A stretch of DNA of 6,785 nt from Candidatus Competibacteraceae bacterium (GCA_012032855.1 JAAUQA010000178.1:1-6785); one strand, 5' to 3'; numbered from the stretch's first letter, positions 1 to 6,157 are shown. The notes: a model not told the origin generated them from the letters alone. Numbers and translations are program-made.

Positions 1-17
1 GCGCGCATTATTTAGGC

Positions 18-24
18 GTTAGAT
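18..24 (+). other. attC core site R' (GTTAGAT) at the left boundary of a gene cassette
   Basis: GTTAGAT fits the integron core consensus GTTRRRY and should be the 3' end of the preceding cassette's attC, of which only bases 1-17 are in the window. Recombination is known to occur between the G and the first T, so this cassette would begin at base 19. The bases 18-29 are the exact reverse complement of 318-329, the start of the next attC. This is expected because the TTAGATGCC end of a cassette pairs with its own R'' end when the cassette is circular. The integron assignment rests on this pairing and on the hairpin at 342-400; no integrase gene is in the window. Confidence 0.75.
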
Positions 25-67
25 GCCACGAGACCGTAGATGCTGACCGCATTTTTTCATTTCGCAG

Positions 68-328
68 TTGGGTTCTGCGCGGTCGCGGGGGATAACTTAC
101 GTACATGCGCGCTTGCTCGATGAAGCTAATGGATCATGTGTTTCGGCGGGCCTTGTATCGGGACTCATCTGTGCATCGCTAGCTACATTTGCTACGGAAT
201 GGGCGACTCCGCTGGTAATTCTTCTGCTGGGAGTAAGCTCACACAAAGAGTATCTGGAAGCCCGGCGGTACAATACTCAAATCGAAACTAAAGAAGACAA
301 GCCCCCGAACAATGAAAGTGGCATCTAA
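68..328 (+). CDS. Cassette-borne small hypothetical membrane protein, start uncertain
   Basis: This is the only sizeable same-strand ORF in the cassette, and its TAA stop (326-328) lies within the ATCTAAC R'' box of the attC, a typical arrangement for cassette genes. The product of at most 86 residues has a hydrophobic stretch at about residues 27-55, able to form one long or two short membrane segments, then a charged, polar tail of about 30 residues rich in K, E, D and N. I do not recognise a family. The start is doubtful: the frame has no ATG, and the possible starts are TTG at 68 or TTG at 113, neither with a convincing ribosome binding site. An ATG at 105 lies in another frame that stops at 180-182, so a frameshift near the 5' end cannot be excluded. 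Confidence 0.45.
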   Translation: MGSARSRGITYVHARLLDEANGSCVSAGLVSGLICASLATFATEWATPLVILLLGVSSHKEYLEARRYNTQIETKEDKPPNNESGI

Positions 329-400
329 CATCCTGTTTAACCTGACACTTGACCGCTCCTTCCCTGCGCTGCCGCTCCGGTCAGTCGCCGTCAAGTGCAG
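318..400 (+). other. Truncated integron attC recombination site (R'' and L'' plus partial stem)
   Basis: ATCTAAC at 323-329 fits the R'' consensus RYYYAAC, and GTTTAAC at 335-341 is a plausible L''-side sequence. Beyond it, CTG (342-344) and CACTTGAC (346-353) pair with GTCAAGTG (390-397) and CAG (398-400), leaving A345 unpaired. An imperfect hairpin with extrahelical bases is the hallmark of attC, because IntI binds the folded bottom strand. The right-hand half that should continue with complements of the L'' and R'' boxes is missing: base 401 starts the terminal repeat of an insertion sequence. The site should therefore be unable to recombine. Confidence 0.7.
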
Positions 401-416
401 CCCACATTCCGCACCC
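401..416 (+). repeat. Terminal inverted repeat of the IS1634-type element, left copy
   Basis: CCCACATTCCGCACCC is exactly complementary to 2127-2142. It lies 10 bp beyond the transposase stop codon (427-429) and marks the abrupt end of the attC hairpin. Confidence 0.9.
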
Positions 417-426
417 TCTTTACTCA

Positions 427-2009
427 TCACGCATAGAGGACCTGATAAGGCGGCCCCAAGAGCTGAATGACGTGGTGCTGGGCAGGTTTTAAGTTCAAGA
501 CGATCGGGGGTTGGTTATCAATGGATAGGACATGAATGCCGGTGAAGACTTGAAAGATCCAGCGCATTGTAGGGCGTTGACTGGGTTTGCCGGTTTGGTT
601 GGGCACGGTCGAATCGGTGGTCTGTAATGCTTGCCGCAAGCGATACTCCAGAGCAGCATAGACCATCAAGCACAGGGTCATGATCATCAGCAAGGCCATG
701 ATACGCTGTGGGGATTTGAGAAACAGGGTATGGGCCTGAAAACGGGGATCTTTCATGAACCGAAACCCCCGTTCGACCTGAGACTGTTGCTTGTAGGTAC
801 GCAGCACCTCTTGATCGGAGAGCCGCTGGGTATCGCGTTCATTGGTCGCGAGGATGAACGTAGCCCGGCGCCACAGCCAGTCCCATCGGATGTCGGGGTC
901 ACTGGCGGGTTGGGCGTGCACTGACCAGGGAAATGGCTGGCCTGGTGCGGTGCACCGGACCTCGGTCTCGGCCAACTGTAAGACGCTGAGCGAGGCTTGA
1001 AAGGTGCTCAGGGCCTGCTGCGCATCAGCGGCACAGGCAAAGCGTTGTCGGCTCAGCTGACGCCAAGCCTTGAGCTCGCGGTCACTGGTTTTACCCAGTT
1101 GCCGGTCGATACTGGACTCGGCGCGCAGCAGGGCCTGTGCGGAGGTAATGACCAACAGCGCTGGGTCACGCCACCGTAGTCGACCTCGACCCGGCGGTAG
1201 TGATAGCCGGACAGCAGTTCATCCGGATCGCCGACCTGCGCACACTGCTGCTGGGCTAACGTGAGGGTTTCGGGGACCCGGGTGATCCACCGACTGCGGT
1301 GTGCTGCCAACACACCCAGATTGGCCTCGCTGTAAAGAGCGCTGTCGGCCACCCAGTAGTCGACCTGATGGGTGGTATTGAGCTGATCAATGTGGGTCTC
1401 GATCAAGTGCCCGAAGCTGGCCGTGTCATTGCTGTTGCCACTGAGCGGCTTCATCAGCAACGGCAAGCCAGCGCGTTGTTCCACTACCAAATTGAGCATC
1501 ACTTGATTCAGGTCGGGACGCCGATCCCGACTGTACCCGTGAGTGAGGGTGACGACGCCGTCTTGTTCAGCAGCGGCGTAAGCGCCGTCGACATGAAACG
1601 AGGTCGAATCCAGATGGACCCGCGATCCCACCAACCCCAGCCGTTGACAGGCTTGGGCCGAAATCACACTAAACAGGGCGGTGACATCGTGGGCATACAG
1701 ATTATCCAGCGTCCGGCCCAGTACATCGTCGTTGAGGTGCTCCGGCCTAATCCCCGCGCCAATCAACCGTTCCGTGGGCTTGTCCGTGAAAAAATGCGGG
1801 ACCAGATACAACGCCCGATTCACAAACCCTAACCCGTTGAGTACCAGTGCCTTGACCGCTTGACCTAGGGTGACTTGGCGTTGGCTCGTGTCCTGGGGCA
1901 CCGTCCGGTCCAACACCTCGCCAATCCCTAATTCATCGTACATCCCCGCGACCAGTCCCAGGTGATCTAGCGTGTGACTGCTGATTGCCGTACCAAAGGG
2001 TATCGCCAT
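427..2009 (-). pseudogene. IS1634-family DDE transposase, split by a one-base deletion
   Basis: The upstream part starts at ATG 2009-2007 behind a good ribosome binding site (GAGGAG, 2020-2015). It carries a DUF4277-like N-terminus and the first two catalytic aspartates, D134 in HLDSTSFH and D222 in VADSALY. The frame fails near 1157: the reading ...GVTQR should continue WLVITSAQ, but one base of the TGG codon is missing. Frame 1 runs on with unrelated residues to a stop near 1053, and the remaining 3' part is open from 1155 to 427. That second part holds the catalytic glutamate in SQVERGFRFMKDPRF, with the Y-2-Q-3-E-6-K spacing close to the YREK signature. Joined, the protein is about 525 residues, normal for the family. 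The element is probably unable to move by itself unless the deletion is a sequencing error. No slippery sequence is seen at the break. Confidence 0.88.
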
Positions 2010-2014
2010 GCCCG

Positions 2015-2020
2015 CTCCTC
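2015..2020 (-). promoter_or_regulatory. Ribosome binding site of the IS1634-type transposase
   Basis: On the minus strand, GAGGAG lies 5 bases upstream of the ATG at 2009-2007. It fixes the start codon of the transposase. Confidence 0.7.
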
Positions 2021-2126
2021 ACCGTTCGCTAAAAGCCGCTACCTTAGCAGAAGAAAACCCCATTCGGGCGCTTACTAACCGCTTAACAGCTCCCTAAGCA
2101 CTCCTGCCGGTACCGATCGTAATTAG

Positions 2127-2142
2127 GGGTGCGGAATGTGGG
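2127..2142 (-). repeat. Terminal inverted repeat of the IS1634-type element, right copy
   Basis: This is the exact complement of 401-416. It is followed without spacing by TTGTACC, the putative end of the next insertion sequence. Confidence 0.9.
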
Positions 2143-2149
2143 TTGTACC
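2143..2149 (+). repeat. Putative left terminal repeat of the IS5-family element
   Basis: TTGTACC is inverted at 3173-3179. The 7-bp match is short, and the assignment depends on its position just outside the transposase gene and on both copies bordering foreign sequence. Confidence 0.5.
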
Positions 2150-2221
2150 CGTTGGAACTTGAAGATGTATTTTAAACTCTGAACGCAGAATTTCGTACTT
2201 TGAGATGCGTATAAAACAATC

Positions 2222-3153
2222 GTGATTTTTGAGAAATTTGAAAAGCTAACCAATGATCGCATGGTCAGGGCGTTGATTGGTATGAGTTGCCAGAAATTCG
2301 ATGATCTGGTGCCGGTCTTTGCTTCGGCTGAGGACGCCAGACACCAAGAACGCCTCCAGAAAAAAGAAATCAAGCGCTTACCGAGCGGGGGACATCAAGG
2401 GGTTTTGAATACCCCAAGGAAACGTCTGTTTTTTGTGCTGTATTATCTCAAAACCTATCCGACCTTTGATGTACTGGGTTTTCATTTCGGACTCAGTGTC
2501 GGTCATGCGCATGACTTTATCGAAACCTATTTACATGTGCTGGAAAGTGCCTTGAAGACCTTGACGGTATTCCCCGATCGGCGCTTCAAAGATGCCGCTG
2601 AATTTATGCAGGCTGTTGAAAAATATGATGAAGTGATGATCGACGGGGTTGAACTGCCGTGTGTTAGACCGCGCGATCCTGACCAGCAAAAAGACCGCTA
2701 TAGCGGTAAAAAAAACGCTATACGATGAAAGCCCTTATTCTGAGTAATCAGCACAAACAAGTCCTTTATCTGAGCCCCCTCTCTGGTGGGCATCACCATG
2801 ATTATGCCCTGTTCAAAGACTATTTCGATCCCCAGTTAGGGTGGTTCTTGACCATTACCTTACGAGCGGATCTCGGGTTTTATGGCGCGGAAAAGGATTA
2901 TGGCCGTCTCTCGGATATTCGCTTACCCTACAAAAAACCGCGCCAATCAAAAAATAATCCAGCGCCTGAACTCACGCTGGGACAAAAACAAGCGAATCGC
3001 GAGCAGGCTGCCATTCGGGTTGCTGTGGAACACGCCATTGCCGGTATCAAACACTTTTATTGCTTAACCCATCGAATACGTAATCACTCGCTGACGCTAA
3101 TAGACCGGTTTTTCGGCGTTTGCGCCGGTTTGTGGAATCTTAAAATAGCCTAA
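2222..3153 (+). CDS. IS5/ISL2-family transposase in two frames joined at an A8 run
   Basis: The first frame starts at GTG 2222 with no clear ribosome binding site; ATG 2261 is an alternative. It contains a helix-turn-helix region (about residues 68-100, as in HTH_Tnp_4) and the first catalytic aspartate, D141 in MIDGVELP, and ends with TGA at 2726-2728. The second frame (ATG 2725 to TAA 3151-3153) carries the second aspartate in RADLGFYG and the glutamate in VEHAIAGIKHF. A -1 shift at the A run (2708-2715) gives the reading SGKKKRYTMKALI, which matches the usual family motif YSGKKK(R/H)xT, so the break is exactly there. Joined, the protein is about 310 residues. Either this is programmed -1 slippage or transcriptional slippage on the A run, or one A has been lost from an original A9. 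The DDE triad is complete, so the element could be active if slippage occurs. Confidence 0.85.
2708..2716 (+). other. Possible frameshift site, AAAAAAAAC in the IS5-family transposase
   Basis: In the upstream frame the codons read AAA AAA AAC, so the heptamer A AAA AAC (2710-2716) has the X XXY YYZ phase of a -1 slippery site. The needed shift is exactly -1. A run of 8 A is also long enough for RNA polymerase slippage. An equally simple explanation is the loss of one A from an A9 run. Confidence 0.45.
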
Positions 3154-3172
3154 AGTCAGACAGTTATCGTTC

Positions 3173-3179
3173 GGTACAA
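3173..3179 (-). repeat. Putative right terminal repeat of the IS5-family element
   Basis: GGTACAA is the complement of 2143-2149. It lies 20 bp after the transposase stop and directly borders the interrupted chitinase reading frame. Confidence 0.5.
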
Positions 3180-3494
3180 GTCTAACCTTTAGGTGCATGG
3201 TCAGGCGCGTTTGGGTCGATGGCATCCAGTGCAGCATAGGTATAAAAGTGGGAAATTCTGCCCTCTTTAATCGTTGCAAATGCATATAATGAGATGAGTC
3301 AGTTTATCCAGAGGTGCTTGCGAGGGCGTGAAGTAATTACGCTGAGCATAAATTCCCCACTCAGGAAAACAACCTATACTTTTAACCATTTCTTTCAAGT
3401 CATCCTTGTTGGGAGCAGCCATACTCGGCAGTAACAGCAAGAACCCACACAAAAAAACTGTGTATGATATAAAAGTGCGTGTTGAGGTTGCCAT
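3180..3494 (-). pseudogene. N-terminal remnant of a secreted GH18 chitinase
   Basis: The start ATG (3494-3492) has AGGAT (3506-3502) 7 bases upstream. Residues 1-27 form a signal peptide: short N-region, hydrophobic core VFLCGFLLLLP, and a cleavage site near SMAA. After it comes GCFPEWGIYAQRNYF, which matches the first strand of GH18 chitinases (GYFxxWGIYxRNY), then DKLTHLI. One surplus base at about 3284-3290 shifts the frame; in the next frame the reading is YAFATIKEGRISHFYTYAALD, and HLIYAFA is the conserved second strand. The reading ends at TAG 3184-3182, two bases before the IS5-type end. The catalytic DxxDxDxE region would lie further downstream and is absent, so no enzyme can be made. 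Intact, it would be an exported chitin-degrading enzyme. Family assignment comes from these two motifs only. Confidence 0.75.
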
Positions 3495-3711
3495 TTCACT
3501 TATCCTAGTGGTTGCTAAATTAAAGTGATTTTCTAGAATTTTCTTTGCAACCATGCCATTTGGCCGCATATTAACTCGGCTCGAAAGATAATGCCGGGCT
3601 TAATTGCCAATCCGATGAACACTAAGTACCATCACGGCGTTGGCGAAATCTGACTGCGAGTCTTTATTCAACCAAATAGGGAATAACCCGTGTTGCTCAA
3701 TCGATGTTCGT

Positions 3712-4475
3712 ATGACCAGCCACATCCGCACTGCTGCTAGCCTGCGTGCCCTTGCAGAGCATCCACCGCGCGTGCACTGTATCACTAACTTAGCCGCCTC
3801 TTCTTACACAGCGAATCTGTTACTCGCTGTAGGCGCTATACCCAGCTTATCGCTCTCCACTGAGGAACTGGCCAGCTTCGTGGGCCGGGCGAACAGTTTA
3901 TGCATCAACCTCGGCACCTTGGACGAGCAACGCAGGCAAGCCATTGCTGTGGCGCTGGATACCGCCAAGACTTATGCGAAACCTTGGGTGCTGGATCCGG
4001 TGCTGGTGGATGTCTCGTCGGCACGATGTCGTTATGCTCAAACTTTGCTGAAGCATGGCCCTACCATTATTCGTGGCAATCGTGCGGAAATCCAGGCGCT
4101 GGCCGAACGGGAAGATCAAGCCGCTGAACAATTAGCGTTAGCCTTCAACGCTGTCGTTGCGCAGACCGGATCGGTGGATTAATCACCGACGGACACCGCA
4201 GAATTGAGATCGCTAACGGTCATCCGTTAATGACTCGGGTTACGGGTTTGGGATGCGCTGGTTCTGCCTTGATTGCAGCATTTCTGGCCGTCGCTGAAGA
4301 CGGATTTGCTGCCGCAACTCAGGCGCTGCTCAGTTTGGGAGTAGCCGGCGAACAAGCGGCCATGCAAGCAGCCGGGCCCGGCAGTTTTCAGTGGGCAATC
4401 TTGGATTGGTTATACCGGCTCGACGAACCACTGCTTGAACAACAGGCCAAACTGCGCGAAATAGCGCTTGACTGA
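3712..4475 (+). pseudogene. thiM: Hydroxyethylthiazole kinase (ThiM), frameshifted
   Basis: ThiM phosphorylates 4-methyl-5-(2-hydroxyethyl)thiazole with ATP in cytoplasmic thiamine salvage. Motifs in order are VHCITN (residues 21-26), YTANLLLAVGAIPS, CINLGTLDE, KPWVLDPV, TIIRGNRAEI (R121) and TGSVD; after a break come ITDGHRRIEI, NGHPLMTRVTGLGCAGSAL and a C-terminal helix region. The start ATG 3712 leaves 20 residues before VHCITN, normal for the family; no good ribosome binding site is seen. At 4180 the frame meets TAA directly after TGSVD. One missing base in the next codon (expected reading SVDLITDG) accounts for it, and the rest is open to TGA 4473-4475. Repaired length is about 257 residues, close to the usual 260-270. 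The usual GTGC loop reads GLGC and keeps the catalytic-type cysteine, and the DPVxxG segment is also divergent, so the gene may already have been drifting. A sequence error at the single base is possible. Confidence 0.85.
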
Positions 4476-4501
4476 TATACCTACCTAATTAGGCGAAATC
4501 G

Positions 4502-5584
4502 ATGACTGCTTACTCCATCAAGCGGCGCACGTTTATGGCGTTGACGGGCGCTTTGGCAACGACTCCGTTGACTACTATAGCTGCCGAAAAACCCATCTTC
4601 GAATGGAAACTAGTCACGTCTTGGCCGAAAAACAGTCCCGGCCCGGGACTTACGGCTGAACGGCTGGCCCAACGGATCAACACCATGAGCGGTGGCCGAT
4701 TACTGGTCAAAGTTTACGGCGCAGGTGAACTGGTGCCGGCACTGGAGGTGTTCGATGCGGTGTCACGCGGTACGGCGGAGCTGGGCCATACCGCATCCTT
4801 CTTCTGGCGCGGCAAGATACCGGCCAGCGTGTTTTTCACCACCGTGCCATTTGGATTGATCGCCGCTGAACATGCCGCCTGGATCAATCATGGCGGTGGT
4901 CAAGCGCTTTGGGAAGAGCTTTATGGCGATTTCGGCTTACAGCCCTTCATGGCGGGAAATACCGGGATGGGCATGGGCGGTTGGTTCAAACGAGAGATCA
5001 ACAACTTGGCCGATTTAAAGGGACTCAAATACCGCATACCGGGCCTTGGCGGCGAGGTGTTAAAACGCCTGGGAGCAACCACGGTTACTTTGCCCCCCGG
5101 TGAGATATTTTCAGCGCTGCAGGCAGGCGTTGTGGATGGCGCTGAATGGGTCGGTCCCTGGAGCGATATGGCGCTGGGTTTGTATAAAGCGGCACCTTAC
5201 TACTACTGGCCCGGTTTTCACGAGCCCAATGGTACCGGGGAATGCCTGGTTCATCGCCAAAGTTGGGCCAAATTGCCAACCGATTTGCAGGCTATTGTTA
5301 GCAATGCTTGTGCCGTGGAACATGCCTATTCATTGGCGGAAGCCGAGTGGCAAAACGCGGAAGCAGTAGAACAGCTGGTTCGTCAACACGGCGTCAAAAT
5401 CCGCGCTTTCCCTCAAGATGTCATCACTGCCGCTCGTAGTGCCGCCAGCGAGGTACTCGCTGAGTTCGGCCAAGGTGATGACATTAGCCGCCGCATTTAT
5501 GAATCCTATGACATGGTTCGGCAACGGGTTATAGGCTGGTCGCGAATTTCTACGTTGGCTTTGCTGAAAGCACGTGCGGGGTGA
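4502..5584 (+). CDS. TRAP transporter solute-binding protein, TakP-like
   Basis: This is a full-length periplasmic substrate-binding protein (360 residues) of the DctP/TakP family. The N-terminus, SIKRRTFMALTGALA followed by an AA cleavage region near residue 28, looks like a twin-arginine (Tat) signal, as seen in TakP-type proteins. The mature part has KLVTSWPKNSPGPG, GELVPALEVFDAV, MGGWFKREI and LKGLKYRIPG, where R178 corresponds to the conserved arginine that binds the substrate carboxylate. VDGAEWVGPW (211-220) and APYYYWPGFHEPN follow, all typical of the 2-oxo-acid/lactate-binding branch. The likely role is capture of a small carboxylate for a sodium-driven TRAP permease. The gene begins 26 bases after thiM, with only a weak AGGCG-like ribosome binding site. 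No DctQ or DctM membrane subunit follows, so it is an orphan in this window or works with a permease encoded elsewhere. The substrate cannot be named from sequence. Confidence 0.9.
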   Translation: MTAYSIKRRTFMALTGALATTPLTTIAAEKPIFEWKLVTSWPKNSPGPGLTAERLAQRINTMSGGRLLVKVYGAGELVPALEVFDAVSRGTAELGHTASFFWRGKIPASVFFTTVPFGLIAAEHAAWINHGGGQALWEELYGDFGLQPFMAGNTGMGMGGWFKREINNLADLKGLKYRIPGLGGEVLKRLGATTVTLPPGEIFSALQAGVVDGAEWVGPWSDMALGLYKAAPYYYWPGFHEPNGTGECLVHRQSWAKLPTDLQAIVSNACAVEHAYSLAEAEWQNAEAVEQLVRQHGVKIRAFPQDVITAARSAASEVLAEFGQGDDISRRIYESYDMVRQRVIGWSRISTLALLKARAG

Positions 5585-5704
5585 CTAAGCTTACTTTGGG
5601 CTCCCATCAACTACCCCAGTGATATCAGTAGTCCTGAACCCGACCCTTTTCTAAATCCCGGCACCGGCGAGATTGAGGACTGATCAGAATAAAACTGTGC
5701 CTTT

Positions 5705-5995
5705 TCAATGATCGTCTGGACTAAACAAGCAATGACCAGCCAGCACTTGCGCCACGCAACCCGTTAATTTCCGCGCTGTGGGGATATGCAAGAACTCATT
5801 GGGTCCATGAGCATTCGCGCCCGGCCCTAAAACGCCAGTGATCAAAAATTGGGCTTTGGGATAGCGTTGTCCCAGCATATTCATGAATGGTATCGTGCCG
5901 CCTTCTCCCATATATAGTGCCTCTCGTCCAAACCAAGAGTGCGAAGCCTGTTCCAGTCCCGTTATCTCGTTCAAGTCTGACCATTTGGCAGTCAT
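5705..5995 (-). pseudogene. C-terminal remnant of an M20-family metallopeptidase
   Basis: The minus-strand reading contains LEQASHSWFGREALYMGEGG, IPFMNMLGQRYPKAQF and GANAHGPNEFLHI, followed by TARKLTGCVAQVLA and a stop at 5707-5705. These match the C-terminus of M20 dipeptidase/deacylase-type zinc enzymes; the histidine in NAHGPNEF is a conserved metal-site residue. Only about 97 of the 450 or more usual residues are present: the N-terminal catalytic half and dimerisation domain are absent. Recognisable homology starts near the LEQAS segment, the reading stays open only to about 6040, and the ATG at 5995 is probably not a true start. It is the tail of a gene whose 5' part was removed by a rearrangement near 5995-6040. 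Confidence 0.8.
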
Positions 5996-6013
5996 CGCGA
6001 AAATGCCTATAAT
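5985..6013 (+). promoter_or_regulatory. Strong sigma-70-type promoter pointing toward hipBA
   Basis: TTGGCA (5985-5990, five of six to TTGACA) and TATAAT (6008-6013, perfect) are separated by exactly 17 bases. Transcription would start near 6020 and reach hipB after about 138 untranslated bases. The promoter lies at the broken upstream edge of the M20 remnant and on the opposite strand, so it is probably not a relic of that gene. No other near-consensus pair was noticed closer to hipB. Confidence 0.6.
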
Positions 6014-6035
6014 ATTAGTCTTTAAAAGGTCTAAT
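6014..6035. promoter_or_regulatory. Imperfect dyad at the predicted transcription start
   Basis: ATTAG (6014-6018) and CTAAT (6031-6035) are inverted around a TTTAAA-rich centre; 8 of 11 positions pair. Its place directly after the TATAAT box would suit an operator, possibly for the XRE-type HipB, but the binding protein is inferred only from context. Confidence 0.35.
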
Positions 6036-6120
6036 GACTGTTAATATAGTCACTCATCTGGGCCGCATCTCAAATCCCCACCAATAAATAATGACAAATA
6101 TGCCGGTCACTGAGCACTAA

Positions 6121-6152
6121 TACCGGTAGGCTAGCCTTTTCAGATTGGATAG
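6121..6152. promoter_or_regulatory. Cluster of palindromes just upstream of hipB, candidate operator
   Basis: Two perfect 8-bp palindromes stand side by side: TACCGGTA (6121-6128) and GGCTAGCC (6129-6136). In addition CTAGCC (6131-6136) and GGATAG (6147-6152) form an inverted pair with one mismatch and a 10-base spacer. This resembles the E. coli HipB operator TATCC-N8-GGATA, but with a longer spacer. GGAT also lies 7 bases before the hipB ATG, so it may double as the ribosome binding site and allow repression of translation and transcription together. That HipB binds here is inference. Confidence 0.4.
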
Positions 6153-6157
6153 AAGAC

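Larger units (their letters stand above)
19..400 (+). mobile_element. Integron gene cassette, 3' end cut off by an insertion sequence
   Basis: The segment has the layout of an integron cassette: a GTTRRRY core on the left, one small ORF on the same strand, and an attC whose R'' box overlaps the ORF's stop codon. Orientation is standard, gene then attC, so the integrase would be expected to the left of the window. The cassette is incomplete because the attC stops at base 400, where an IS1634-type element begins. Single cassettes of this type with small unknown ORFs are common in chromosomal integrons of gammaproteobacteria. Confidence 0.72.
401..2142 (-). mobile_element. IS1634-type insertion sequence with 16-bp terminal inverted repeats
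   Basis: The element is 1742 bp and is bounded by perfect inverted repeats CCCACATTCCGCACCC (401-416) and their complement (2127-2142), with one long minus-strand DDE transposase gene between them. Size, gene content and repeats fit the IS1634 group of the IS4 superfamily, which normally leaves 5-6 bp target duplications. No direct duplication is visible: the left flank ends TGCAG and the right flank starts TTGTA. This suggests that the right flank was replaced when the neighbouring element arrived, or that an adjacent deletion occurred. The element interrupts the attC stem. Confidence 0.88.
2143..3179 (+). mobile_element. IS5-family (ISL2-like) insertion sequence
   Basis: The transposase at 2222-3153 is clearly of the IS5/ISL2 type. 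The ends are inferred from TTGTACC (2143-2149) and its complement GGTACAA (3173-3179). Inside these, a few more positions match (an AACT at comparable depth), so the repeats are short and imperfect. The resulting 1037 bp is a normal length for the group. A target duplication of 2-3 bp would be expected, but GGG before and GTC after do not match. The left end abuts the IS1634-type element and the right end cuts a chitinase gene. Confidence 0.65.

Noticed and set aside
239..430. Minus-strand open frame spanning the attC and the IS end
   Set aside because: It crosses the cassette/IS junction and the attC hairpin, so it is a by-product of the insertion.
631..924. Plus-strand open frames inside the IS1634-type element (also 997-1264 and 1299-1863)
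   Set aside because: They lie antisense to the transposase, have no ribosome binding sites, and resemble no known family.
391..2150. Possible 4-base near-duplication GTGC/GTAC flanking the IS1634-type element
   Set aside because: It has one mismatch and requires moving the element's ends outward by two bases, so it is not usable as a target duplication.
3180..3186. GTCTAAC, which fits the attC R'' consensus, at the right edge of the IS5-type element
   Set aside because: It lies in the collinear chitinase reading, has no second core or hairpin partner nearby, and a 7-base degenerate motif is common by chance.
3544..3573. Weak promoter candidate TTGCAA-N17-ATATTA upstream of thiM
   Set aside because: Both boxes match the consensus poorly, and nothing else supports it.
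3588..3616. GATAATGCCGGG upstream of thiM resembles part of the TPP riboswitch (THI element)
   Set aside because: The CTGAGA box, the paired helices and the expected spacing are not present, so a chance match is more likely.
5624..5685. Possible bidirectional terminator with AGTCCT/AGGACT between the TRAP receptor gene and the M20 remnant
   Set aside because: The stem is only six pairs with a loop of about 40 bases and no adjacent T run.
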